From the NCBI RefSeq assembly GCF_014235765.1, contig NZ_JACMYH010000002.1, positions 1-64,000 of the forward strand: DNA of 64,000 nt. Reading direction: 5' to 3'. The notes beneath the pieces were generated by a model. That model was not told the DNA's origin, searched no databases, and saw only the letters and a list, made by a program, of their open reading frames with translations. The first letter of the stretch is position 1. Each line of letters begins with the position of its first letter. Made by a program: the position numbers and the translations under genes. The stretch comes from Pseudomonas baltica. GTDB lineage: Bacteria > Pseudomonadota > Gammaproteobacteria > Pseudomonadales > Pseudomonadaceae. This document shows positions 28,298-36,047 of the stretch, in pieces.

Positions 28298-29056
28298 ATG
28301 CGTTTTGCCGTTCTCGGCAGCGGTAGCCAAGGGAATGGCACGCTGATCAGCAGCGAAGACACCCATGTGCTGGTCGATTGCGGTTTCTCTCTGCGCGAAA
28401 CCGAACGTCGGCTCGCCCGCCTGGGCCTGAGCGCCGCGCAATTGAGCGCCGTGTTGGTAACTCACGAACATGCCGACCATGTGCATGGCGTGGAACTGCT
28501 GGCGCGTCGCCATGGTGTGCCTGTCTACATGAGCCTCGGCACCGAGCGCGGCCTGCGCAAGCCGGTGCCGGTACGCACTCACGTGCGCTGCGGCGACGTG
28601 CTGGAAATCGGTGCGTTGCGTGTCGAAGTGGTTGCCGTGGCTCACGACGCCCTGGAGCCTACCCAGTACGTGTTCAGCGACGGCAAGCGGCGCTTCGGCC
28701 TGTTGACCGACCTGGGCTCCCACTGCGCCAGGGTGCGTGACCACTACCAGGGCCTGGATGCCCTGATGATCGAAAGCAACCACTGCCGCGATATGCTTGC
28801 CCGTGGGCACTACCCTTATTTCCTCAAGCAGCGCGTCGGCGGTGACTGGGGCCATTTGAACAATCACCAGGCTGCTGGCCTGGTGGCGCAGTTGGGCTGG
28901 CAGAACCTGCAACACCTGGTGCTGGCCCACCTGAGCAGCAAGAACAACCTGCCGCAGCTGGCCCGGCAATGCTTCGTCGACACCCTGGGGTGCGACGCGG
29001 ACTGGCTGCAACTGGCCGACCAAGATTCAGGGCTCGACTGGCGCCACATCGCCTAG
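28298..29056 (+). CDS. MBL-fold metallo-hydrolase (YycJ/WalJ-like)
   Basis: A 252-residue cytoplasmic metallo-beta-lactamase-fold protein. It opens FAVLGSGSQGNGTLI, has the metal motif THEHADHVHG near residue 50, an Asp in LLTDLGSH and a later His in HLNNHQAAG. The family is close to WalJ/VicX, implicated as a nuclease in the cell-cycle/DNA context in Gram-positives; substrate here is unknown. It begins 3 bases after bamC and precedes purC, a conserved Pseudomonas gene order. Confidence 0.88.
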   Translation: MRFAVLGSGSQGNGTLISSEDTHVLVDCGFSLRETERRLARLGLSAAQLSAVLVTHEHADHVHGVELLARRHGVPVYMSLGTERGLRKPVPVRTHVRCGDVLEIGALRVEVVAVAHDALEPTQYVFSDGKRRFGLLTDLGSHCARVRDHYQGLDALMIESNHCRDMLARGHYPYFLKQRVGGDWGHLNNHQAAGLVAQLGWQNLQHLVLAHLSSKNNLPQLARQCFVDTLGCDADWLQLADQDSGLDWRHIA

Positions 29057-29104
29057 CGTCCCAAAGGGGCGCCTAGCCCATACTTTTAGCAAGCGGAGCC
29101 CATC

Positions 29105-29818
29105 ATGGAAAAACGTGAAGAACTCTACCGCGGCAAAGCCAAGTCGGTGTACAAGACCGACGACGCCGACCGCTTGATCCTGCTGTTTCGCAACGACACC
29201 TCGGCGTTCGACGGCAAGCGCATCGAACAGCTCGACCGCAAGGGCATGGTGAACAACAAGTTCAACGCCTTCATCATGCAGAAACTGGAAGCCGCTGGCA
29301 TCCCGACCCAATTCGACAAGCTGCTGGCCGACAACGAAGTGCTGGTCAAGAAGCTCGACATGATTCCGGTTGAATGCGTGGTGCGCAACTACGCCGCCGG
29401 CAGCCTGGTCAAGCGCCTGGGCGTCGAAGAAGGCATGAAGCTGAACCCGTACACCTTCGAGCTGTTCCTCAAGGACGACGCCAAGGGTGACCCGTTCATC
29501 AACGAATCCCACGTGGTGGCATTCGGCTGGGGCACCGCCGAGCAACTGGCGAAGATGAAAGAGCTGTCGCTCAAGGTCAACGTTGTGCTGACCCAGTTGT
29601 TCGACGACGCCGGCTTGCTGCTGGTCGACTTCAAGCTCGAGTTCGGCGTGTTCAGCGACGGCTCCATCGTCCTGGGCGACGAATTCAGCCCCGACGGCTG
29701 CCGCCTGTGGGACAAGGACACCCGCAAAAAAATGGACAAGGACCGCTTCCGTCAAGGCCTGGGCGACGTGATCGAAGCCTACGAAGAAGTGGCCAACCGC
29801 CTGGGCGTGCCGCTGTAA
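29105..29818 (+). CDS. purC: SAICAR synthase
   Basis: A 237-residue ATP-dependent enzyme that joins CAIR with aspartate in purine synthesis. The N-terminal lobe has [12 protein letters not shown] and the core [16 protein letters not shown]; the C-terminal lobe has LVDFKLEFG and [14 protein letters not shown], all conserved in PurC. Length is standard for bacteria. AGCGGAGCC precedes the ATG. It ends the dapA-bamC-MBL-purC run just before a tRNA gene. Confidence 0.97.
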   Translation: MEKREELYRGKAKSVYKTDDADRLILLFRNDTSAFDGKRIEQLDRKGMVNNKFNAFIMQKLEAAGIPTQFDKLLADNEVLVKKLDMIPVECVVRNYAAGSLVKRLGVEEGMKLNPYTFELFLKDDAKGDPFINESHVVAFGWGTAEQLAKMKELSLKVNVVLTQLFDDAGLLLVDFKLEFGVFSDGSIVLGDEFSPDGCRLWDKDTRKKMDKDRFRQGLGDVIEAYEEVANRLGVPL

Positions 29819-29895
29819 CACCGCTGCAGACGCGCAAGCGCCTGAATTCGCAAATTATTTTGCATCAGGGGCTTCGCGTTTGGCGCAGACGCTGG

Positions 29896-29901
29896 TATGA
29901 T
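29896..29901 (+). promoter_or_regulatory. Probable -10 box of tRNA-Ser
   Basis: TATGAT lies 10 bases before the mature tRNA 5' end and is followed by a GC-rich discriminator (TCGCGCC), the design seen at stringently controlled stable-RNA promoters. A -35 box is not clear. Confidence 0.5.
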
Positions 29902-29911
29902 TCGCGCCGTT

Positions 29912-30001
29912 GGAGAGATGCCAGAGTGGCCGAATGGGACGGATTCGAAATCCGTTGTACCTTCACCGGTACCTAGGGTTCGAATCCCTATCTCTCCGCC
30001 A
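29912..30001 (+). tRNA. tRNA-Ser (anticodon CGA)
   Basis: A 90-base class II tRNA. The acceptor stem pairs GGAGAGA with TCTCTCC, the anticodon loop TTCGAAA gives CGA at 29946-29948 (reads UCG), a long variable arm (about 29958-29975) marks it as serine, and the T loop is GGTTCGAATCC. CCA is encoded (29999-30001). Confidence 0.97.
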
Positions 30002-30010
30002 TTATTTGAA

Positions 30011-30044
30011 AAGCCCCGAGTGCTTATAGCCTCGGGGCTTTTTT
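30011..30044 (+). terminator. Rho-independent terminator after tRNA-Ser
   Basis: A perfect 10-bp stem AAGCCCCGAG/CTCGGGGCTT with a 10-base loop and a six-T tail, starting 9 bases after the tRNA. Confidence 0.93.
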
Positions 30045-30277
30045 GTGTCAGGGATTTAAGTAGTGGGTGCCTGTGCGTCTGCAGCCGGCCAGCCCTTGAC
30101 GCTTCAGTCCATGGCTTTCAGCGCAATGCTGGCCTCTGCGAATCCTGTTTGGCGCCTACAATATCGACACAGCAGCTTTCAAGAAATCAGACGCGTTTCA
30201 CATCGGACCGAGTAAAGTTCCAGCGGCCAAACGGAAACCCAACGGCAGGGTCGCCTACTATTCAAAGGAAGGAACAA

Positions 30278-30601
30278 ATGTGCTCGTTCAGAATGATCGT
30301 AACAACTGCATGCTGTATTTTTATGATGGGCTGCGAAAAACGGCAGATAGAACCATGCCCCCAGGCAGGGAGAGACTTTCTGGAGAGATCGGTGCGGGCC
30401 TACTTTGATAGGTTCAAGCCGAATCAAGGGGGCAATTTCGTCCAGATATTTCATGACGAAGAATACAACCCCTCGACCAAAGGCTGGATAGTTTCGGTAG
30501 ACAGCCCTGGCAAAGAGTATTTCGCGCTTGTGTCGTGCGCGGGCAGTGTGGAGCTGTCGGTTAGGGAGCTAGGTGGTGTGGCTCCGAAAAAATCCCTATA
30601 G
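30278..30601 (+). CDS. Small lipoprotein of unknown function
   Basis: A 107-residue protein with a short lipoprotein signal (CCIFMMGC, lipidated Cys19 expected) and a strong ribosome site (AAGGAAGGA). The mature part is compact, with an acidic helix around ERSVRAYFDRF and a beta-rich end (GWIVSVDSPGKEYFALVSCAG). I recognise no family. Codon use is less GC-rich than in its neighbours, and it stands alone downstream of a tRNA gene, a common entry site for integrated DNA. No integrase is present. Its stop codon lies inside its own terminator palindrome. Confidence 0.72.
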   Translation: MCSFRMIVTTACCIFMMGCEKRQIEPCPQAGRDFLERSVRAYFDRFKPNQGGNFVQIFHDEEYNPSTKGWIVSVDSPGKEYFALVSCAGSVELSVRELGGVAPKKSL

Positions 30602-30609
30602 GGATTTTT
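30587..30609 (+). terminator. Terminator overlapping the lipoprotein stop
   Basis: AAAAATCCCTATAGGGATTTTT is a perfect palindrome that carries the TAG stop of the lipoprotein gene in its centre and ends in a T run. It could act in both directions. Confidence 0.75.
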
Positions 30610-31172
30610 CTCGGGGTTTCCAGCAGGGAATAATTTTTCCCGTCTGACGCAAACTTTATGGGATGAATTAAAACAACTTTTAGTAAGTCTCGAACGCTAT
30701 AGCTTCGTGCTGGAGTACGAGAGATATGCGTAGCCGGTTGGGTTGCAGTAATATTGAAACTATCACCGCGAACCGTTAGCGGCAGATGACTGGAAAAACA
30801 AGATTAATCGGTTCGCGATTAATTAGTGAGATATGTTACTCAAGTTAACTTGGTAAAAGCACGGGCCGCACGCAAATGATCTGAGAGTCGCGCATCAAGC
30901 TCTGTTTCGGTGCCTACATAGCCCTGATAATCTCCGACGCCCACCACTTCTATCTAAACACCTGGGTCGTCACGACCTTTCAGTCAGTTCCCAACCATAC
31001 GTCGCCACCTACGGGTGGAACTTCCCCACCCAAATTCCCTTCAATACCCATGAACCTGTCGCGGCGTCTGTTCCTATCGTTACCTGAGCAGGTTTTTTTT
31101 CGGTTGATCCTGAAACCGGTTTCAGGCTCGACCCTATACCAGTCCATCACATCCCGCAGGAGCCTGGAACGG
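30610..31172. other. AT-richer gene-free region
   Basis: Over 560 bases without a credible gene. The first 240 bases are clearly AT-richer than the rest of the window. It contains an 8-bp inverted repeat ATTAATCG/CGATTAAT separated by 5 bases (30803-30823), a plausible dimeric regulator site with no obvious target. The last part is the leader of the MRJP-like gene, with an operator at 31111. Confidence 0.6.
31111..31124 (+). promoter_or_regulatory. LacI/PtxS-type operator upstream of the MRJP-like gene
   Basis: TGAAACCGGTTTCA is a perfect 14-bp palindrome and equals the sequence reported as the PtxS operator in P. putida 2-ketogluconate genes. It lies 49-62 bases before the ATG, where a repressor would block the promoter. 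Other LacI-family repressors recognise similar sites. Confidence 0.68.
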
Positions 31173-32339
31173 ATGAACAGAAACCTATTCAAGCGAACCT
31201 CAATCCCCGTCCTGGCGGCCGCAACATTGGCGCTGGCAGTGAACGCAGCCCATGCCGAGACCATCGATCGCAGCCTAGTTCCCATTGGTTCGATCCAGGA
31301 GGTGGCTACGTTCAGCGGCCCAGGTCCGTCAGGTATCGTGGTGACCCCGGAAGGGCGCACGTTCGTTGGCTTTCCGCGTCATGCCGAGGATCACGCGGGC
31401 ATGACGCTGGGTGAGTTGGTCAACGGCAAGCTGGTTCCCTATCCCTCCGCCGATGTCAGCCTGCCGTCTGAACTATCCGACGCCAAGCGGCTTGTTTCCC
31501 TGCATGGCATGACCCTGGACAAGCGTGGGCGCCTCTGGTTGATCGACGATGGCAAACGCGCAGGCAAGCCGGGCATTCCGGCGGGTGCAGCGAAGGTGGT
31601 GGGTATCGACTTGAGCAGCAACAGCATCGTGACCTCCATCGAGCTCAAGGATGCCTTGCGTCAAGACAGCCACATGAATGACCTGCGCATCGATTTGACC
31701 CACGGCAGCCAAGGCACCGCTTATGTCGCCGATTCATCCTTCGGCGACGACCCGGCTTTGGTGGTGGTGGATCTGGCCACCGGCAAGCAGCGTCGTGTGC
31801 TCGCCGGTCATCCCTCCATCGTTGCGCAAAAAGATTTCGTCACCCAGCTCGACGGTGTGCCCATGCGCTACGACGGCAAGAACAGCGCATTTCCTCATGG
31901 TGGTGTCGATGGTCTGGCGCTGACGCCCGACAGCTCGCGTTTGTTCTACTCGCCGCTCACCAGTCGACACCTGTGGAGCCTGCCGACCGCGGCCCTTGCT
32001 GACTTCAGTCTCGATGATCGACAGCTGGCTGAGCAGATCAAAGATGAAGGGGAGAAGTTGATGGTCGATGGGATGGACATGGACGCTCAGGGCCGTCTGT
32101 ACATGACCGATGCCGAGCATCATCAGGTGCTGCGTCGCTGGCCGGATGGCCGCCTCGATGTGGTGCTGCGTGACCCGCGACTGGTGTGGCCGGACGGCGT
32201 ATTCGTGACCGCCGATTCTGTGTACGTGACGCTGGGGCAGTGGAGCCGGATGGGTAAGGGATTCGACACCCGGCAGCCGCCTTACCTGTTGGTCAGGGCG
32301 CCCATTGAGGCCACGCCGAAGTTCGACGCTGCACAATGA
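31173..32339 (+). CDS. Secreted major royal jelly/SMP-30-like beta-propeller protein
   Basis: A 388-residue exported protein with a Sec signal peptide ending at AAHA (about residue 30). The mature region is a six-bladed propeller with MRJP/yellow-family features: SLHGMTLDKRGRLWLID, HMNDLRID, ADSSFGDDPALVVVD, HGGVDGLALTPDS and a terminal MDAQGRLYMTDAEHHQV. Related proteins are labelled L-dopachrome tautomerase-related or gluconolactonase-like; substrate cannot be set here. AGGAG lies 11 bases before the ATG. The PtxS-like operator suggests sugar-acid control, consistent with a lactonase, but this is inference. Confidence 0.78.
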   Translation: MNRNLFKRTSIPVLAAATLALAVNAAHAETIDRSLVPIGSIQEVATFSGPGPSGIVVTPEGRTFVGFPRHAEDHAGMTLGELVNGKLVPYPSADVSLPSELSDAKRLVSLHGMTLDKRGRLWLIDDGKRAGKPGIPAGAAKVVGIDLSSNSIVTSIELKDALRQDSHMNDLRIDLTHGSQGTAYVADSSFGDDPALVVVDLATGKQRRVLAGHPSIVAQKDFVTQLDGVPMRYDGKNSAFPHGGVDGLALTPDSSRLFYSPLTSRHLWSLPTAALADFSLDDRQLAEQIKDEGEKLMVDGMDMDAQGRLYMTDAEHHQVLRRWPDGRLDVVLRDPRLVWPDGVFVTADSVYVTLGQWSRMGKGFDTRQPPYLLVRAPIEATPKFDAAQ

Positions 32340-32410
32340 CCGGATGGGGGGCATAGATCGTGCCCCCTGCCTCATCCGCCACCAGTAAAAACCACGGCAC
32401 ACATATTGCT

Positions 32411-32442
32411 CTGCTAACAATAATTTCATAGATAGCTAGCAA
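32411..32442 (+). promoter_or_regulatory. Paired palindromic operator upstream of the Ntn hydrolase gene
   Basis: CTGCTAACAA (32411) and TAGCTAGCAA (32433) match TTGCTAGCAA at 8 and 9 of 10 positions and are 22 bases apart. The same pair, better conserved, lies upstream of the ABC transporter operon at 40614-40645. Confidence 0.55.
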
Positions 32443-32460
32443 AGCCGGGGCCCCCAAATC

Positions 32461-34032
32461 ATGATCGCTACCTCCTCTCGTGCGGTGATCTGCACGCCTC
32501 ACGCCCAGGCCAGTGCCGCTGGGATGCAGATCCTCGAAGCCGGTGGCACTGCCATTGATGCCATGTTGGCAGCCAGCGCCATGCTCGCCGTGGTCTTCCC
32601 GCACATGACCGGCCTGGGCGGGGATGCCCTGTGGATGATCCACGACACCCAGGTGCGCACCATCGTGGGGATCGGGCAGGCCGGACAGCGTTTGCCCGAC
32701 GGCGGAGTCATCGGTTTGAGAGGGCCATCGTCGGTCGCCACCACGGCGGGTGCGCTGGCGAGCTGGCACACGGCGGCGTCGATCAGCCGACATGAGTGGG
32801 GTTCGAATTTTGGTTGGGCCGACCTGTTGCAGGACGCCGCCAGCGTGGCGGAGGCGGGCACGCCGGTTTCACAGTCGCAGCTGTTTTGGCAGACATTGCG
32901 GCAGCCACTCATCGAGCAATTGCCGGACCTGCACGGTGTCTGTAAAACCGATGGGCGTTGGCTACGCGCGGGCGATACGCTGCGCCAGCCGGCGCTGGCC
33001 AATACCTTGCGACATCTGGCCAGGCACGGTGTCGAGGACTTCTATCAGGGCGAGTTGGCCCACGCCTTCGGTGCGGCGTTCGATCGGCTCGGTTGTGGCT
33101 TGACCCAGGCCGACCTGGCGGCTACGCGTGCACCGCTGGTGGCCCCGATCTCGGTACGTTACCGCCAGGGCCATCTCTATAACGTTGCACCGCCGTGCCA
33201 GGGGCTTTATACGTTGCAAGCCATGGCCGCTCTGCAGCATAAGCCACTCGCGCGGGTCGGCAACGGCGGCGCGCTTTACTACCACTACCTGGTCGAAGCC
33301 ATCAAGCAGGGCCTGCTGCGCCGCAACGCGCAGTTGTGCGACCCCCTGAACACGCCTTGGGATTTTGCCGCCAGTCTCGATGAACGGCACATCCAAGGGT
33401 ATGCCGATGCCATCGACGACCAGCGTGCAGCTCCGTGGAACGAGCCGGGACGTCCGGCCGATACGGTGTGGATGGCGGCGACCGATGCTCAGGGGCGGAC
33501 GGCCTGCCTTATCCAGAGTTTGTTTCACGACTTCGGCTCTGGCTGTATTCTGGGTGACACCGGGGTGCTATGGCAGAACCGTGCTGCGGGTTTCAACGCC
33601 AACCCCGAACACGTCAACGGCTGGGCTCCTGGCAAGCGTCCCGCGCACACGCTCAACCCGTCCTGTTACCTGGCGGACGATGGCCAGCGCTGGTTCTTCG
33701 GCACGCAGGGGGGCGACGGCCAACCGCAGACACAGATGGCTCTGGCGACTCAGCTGATCGACTATCGGCAGCCCATCGATCAGGCGCTGGCCACACCGCG
33801 CTTTCTGTTGGGCCGCAGTTTTTTCGACAGCACCGACAACCTCAAGCTCGAGGGCGATATGCCTGCCGCGACCATCGAAGGCCTGGCGGCGCTCGGCCAT
33901 GAGGTGGAAATCATAGCTGCGCAGAGCCCGATGACGGGCCATGCCGGTATCATTGCCATTGATGCCCAGGGTCGGCGCAGCGCCATGCATGATCCGCGAG
34001 GTGAGGGTACGGCCCTTGGCCAGGTAGACTGA
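32461..34032 (+). CDS. Gamma-glutamyltransferase-fold Ntn hydrolase (oxamate amidohydrolase-like)
   Basis: A 523-residue self-cleaving amidase family protein. The nucleophile after autocleavage should be Thr335 in ADTVWMAATD, giving a large chain of 334 and a small chain of 189 residues. The oxyanion/small-chain features FGSGCILGDTGVLWQN and NPSCYLADDGQRW follow. The motif PHMTGLGGDALWMI near 43 matches the oxamate amidohydrolase (HpxW) branch better than secreted glutathione-processing Ggt, and there is no signal peptide, so it is cytoplasmic. It is followed by its likely regulator gene. The substrate is probably a small amide made or imported by the neighbouring cluster. Confidence 0.8.
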   Translation: MIATSSRAVICTPHAQASAAGMQILEAGGTAIDAMLAASAMLAVVFPHMTGLGGDALWMIHDTQVRTIVGIGQAGQRLPDGGVIGLRGPSSVATTAGALASWHTAASISRHEWGSNFGWADLLQDAASVAEAGTPVSQSQLFWQTLRQPLIEQLPDLHGVCKTDGRWLRAGDTLRQPALANTLRHLARHGVEDFYQGELAHAFGAAFDRLGCGLTQADLAATRAPLVAPISVRYRQGHLYNVAPPCQGLYTLQAMAALQHKPLARVGNGGALYYHYLVEAIKQGLLRRNAQLCDPLNTPWDFAASLDERHIQGYADAIDDQRAAPWNEPGRPADTVWMAATDAQGRTACLIQSLFHDFGSGCILGDTGVLWQNRAAGFNANPEHVNGWAPGKRPAHTLNPSCYLADDGQRWFFGTQGGDGQPQTQMALATQLIDYRQPIDQALATPRFLLGRSFFDSTDNLKLEGDMPAATIEGLAALGHEVEIIAAQSPMTGHAGIIAIDAQGRRSAMHDPRGEGTALGQVD

Positions 34033-34108
34033 GGGTCGAACCGGGCATTTGCCGGATACGGGGCATCTCGTGTATAGGCATGAGGCCTTCCAGACAACAG
34101 AGGAAACG

Positions 34109-34801
34109 ATGGGGTTGAGTACCGTCACTGCCAAACAGCTCGAGGTGCAGCGTATCGTCGATGCGTTGTTCAAGGCCATTGCCCAACATCGCCTGCCGCC
34201 CGGCACCCGGTTGGTCGAAGCCCACATCGTCGAAACCTTGCAGGCCAACCGCAATCATGTGCAGGTCGCGCTACAGCGCCTGGCGATGCAGAAAGTAGTG
34301 ACCATCGAAGCCAATCGCGGCGCCATGGTTGCCCAGCCGACGGCGAAGGAAGCGCGGGACATCTTCAGCGCCCGTCGTGCCATCGAGCGGGCCATTGTCG
34401 AGGCCATTACCCCGGCCGTGATGCGCAAACAGCGGCAACGCATTGCCAGCCATATGAGTAACGAGCGAAAAGCCACCAGCGATACCGATCGCCGCGCCAT
34501 CGTTCGCGAGCTGAGCGAATTTCACCTGCTGCTCGGCGAGATCAGCGGCAATACCGTGCTCAGCGATATCCTGGGCAACCTGATGGTGCGCAGCTCGTTG
34601 ATCGTGGCGCTGTACCAGCGTAACGACGTGCCGTCGTGCGCGTCGGATGAGCATCAGGAAATCATTACCGCGCTGGAGCAAGGCGATAATGCACGGGCCG
34701 TGGCGGTCATGCTCGAACACCTGGACGAACTGGAAGGGCAGCTGGCGCTGGAAGAGCGAGCGCTGGAGGAGTTCAACCTCAAGCAAGCGCTGCGTGGCTG
34801 A
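34109..34801 (+). CDS. GntR family regulator with FCD domain
   Basis: A 230-residue regulator. The N-terminal winged helix contains IAQHRLPPGTRLVEAHIVETL and the recognition part NRNHVQVALQRL; the C-terminal FCD ligand domain begins near residue 90 and has the FHLLLGEISGN helix with a metal-type His. I start at ATG 34109 (AGAGGAAA upstream). It lies between the two transcription units that share the TTGCTAGCAA operator pair, so it is the obvious candidate to bind it, sensing the transported compound or a product. Confidence 0.9.
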   Translation: MGLSTVTAKQLEVQRIVDALFKAIAQHRLPPGTRLVEAHIVETLQANRNHVQVALQRLAMQKVVTIEANRGAMVAQPTAKEARDIFSARRAIERAIVEAITPAVMRKQRQRIASHMSNERKATSDTDRRAIVRELSEFHLLLGEISGNTVLSDILGNLMVRSSLIVALYQRNDVPSCASDEHQEIITALEQGDNARAVAVMLEHLDELEGQLALEERALEEFNLKQALRG

Positions 34802-34823
34802 TGCGCAGGCGTTGCCTGTTCGA

Positions 34824-36047
34824 TCACGGCCTCAGCAACTTCCCCGCCGGTCTGCTGAAGGTTTGCCTGCCACCCTTGAAACCCATCACCGGGGCGCTTA
34901 TCTCGGCGATCACCGCAGCGGGTGAGGGCGCGTCGAAGACGATGAAGTCGGCGCGGCAGCCTGGTAGCAGGCCGTAATTTTTCAGCCTGAGCAGGCGTGC
35001 CGACTCGCTGGAGACCCAAGCCAGGCATTGCAGCAGCTGCCCTACAGTACCCATCTGACAGACGTTGGCGAACAGATTGGCCTGACGCACCAGCGAGGCA
35101 TCGCCATAGGGCGTAAACGGATTGCCGACATTGTTGGTAGACACCGAACACGTCACGCCACAGGCGTGCAGATGCGCCAGCGGGGCCAGCCCCCGAGGTT
35201 TGTTGTGGAACACGTCGCGACCCATCAGGAACAGGTCAGTGCTGGGCAGACAGGTCACCTGAACGCCCGCTTCGGCCAGCTCCAGTGCGAGCACCGTCAG
35301 TGATTCCTGGGGCAAGGCGGACAGCTTGGTCACATGGCCGATGGTCACACGTCCGCCCCAACCATGCAGCCGAGTGCAGCGCGCGACTTCCATGACGGTC
35401 AGGCCTTCGGGGTTCAAATCGAAATCCAGATGCAGGTCCAGGTCGCAGTCGTAGCGTGTGGCCAGTTCGAATAGCCGCTGGATCTGCCCTAGCGGGTCGC
35501 TGTCCATATACGGGCACCCACCCAGGACCGTTGCACCGCTTTCCAGCGCCTCGCACAACAGTGCTTCGGTCCCCGGGTTGTTCAGCAGCCCTTCCTGCGG
35601 GAATACACACAGCTCCAGGCTGATCGCCCAGGCATAGTCAGCCTGCAAGCGGCGAATGGCATGGAAGCCGGTCAAGCCGATCTGCGGGTCCAACTCGACA
35701 TGGGTGCGCATGTGTGTCGTGCCTTGCACGATGGCTTTGTCCAGCACCAGAGCACCGCGCCGATAGACATCGTCTTCGGTAAACCCCGCTTTCGCCGCTC
35801 GGGTCTGGGCCACTGCTTCGGCCAGTGTGCCTTCCTGCAGGTGGCAGCGCTCCATAATGCAGGCCTTGTCCAGATGAATGTGGGTTTCGATCAGGCCGGG
35901 CATGATGAGCTGCCCCTGCAGATCGAGGGTGTCCCACTGGTGTGTGTCGGCACTCCAGGCGTCGACGAAATAGCCGTTCTCTACCTGCAGCTGGGTCAGG
36001 TGGTTACCGTCGCCAAGCCGCGCATTGATGATCTTCAAAGCGTTCAT
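34824..36047 (-). CDS. Atypical CodA/AtzC-like amidohydrolase
   Basis: A 407-residue TIM-barrel amidohydrolase. The first metal motif THIHLDKA (His56, His58) and later His residues in DLHLDF and GHVTKL are present, as in cytosine deaminase and AtzC. By eye alignment two catalytic residues of cytosine deaminase are replaced: the HCDE glutamate by Phe (HLDF) and the GHDD aspartate by Asn (STNNVGNPF). The chemistry may therefore differ from deamination. It is the last gene of the transporter operon, overlapping the fused permease/ATPase gene by 4 bases (ATGA), and converges with the GntR gene. Confidence 0.8.
   Translation of the reverse strand: MNALKIINARLGDGNHLTQLQVENGYFVDAWSADTHQWDTLDLQGQLIMPGLIETHIHLDKACIMERCHLQEGTLAEAVAQTRAAKAGFTEDDVYRRGALVLDKAIVQGTTHMRTHVELDPQIGLTGFHAIRRLQADYAWAISLELCVFPQEGLLNNPGTEALLCEALESGATVLGGCPYMDSDPLGQIQRLFELATRYDCDLDLHLDFDLNPEGLTVMEVARCTRLHGWGGRVTIGHVTKLSALPQESLTVLALELAEAGVQVTCLPSTDLFLMGRDVFHNKPRGLAPLAHLHACGVTCSVSTNNVGNPFTPYGDASLVRQANLFANVCQMGTVGQLLQCLAWVSSESARLLRLKNYGLLPGCRADFIVFDAPSPAAVIAEISAPVMGFKGGRQTFSRPAGKLLRP

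Noticed and set aside
27155..29023. A 622-residue minus-strand open frame
   Set aside because: It is antisense to bamC and the MBL gene, which have clear motifs.
30151..30411. A second frame overlapping the small lipoprotein gene
   Set aside because: It reads smoothly for about 85 codons but has no start codon with a ribosome site, and the overlapping frame has a lipobox, strong ribosome site and terminator.
30588..30600. AATCCCTAT shared with the tRNA-Ser 3' end as a possible att site
   Set aside because: Only nine bases match, and they belong to the terminator palindrome of the lipoprotein gene.
32461..34032. Classical periplasmic gamma-glutamyltranspeptidase for glutathione
   Set aside because: It lacks a signal peptide and has the PHMTGLGGD region of the oxamate amidohydrolase-like branch; context is an uptake/catabolic cluster.
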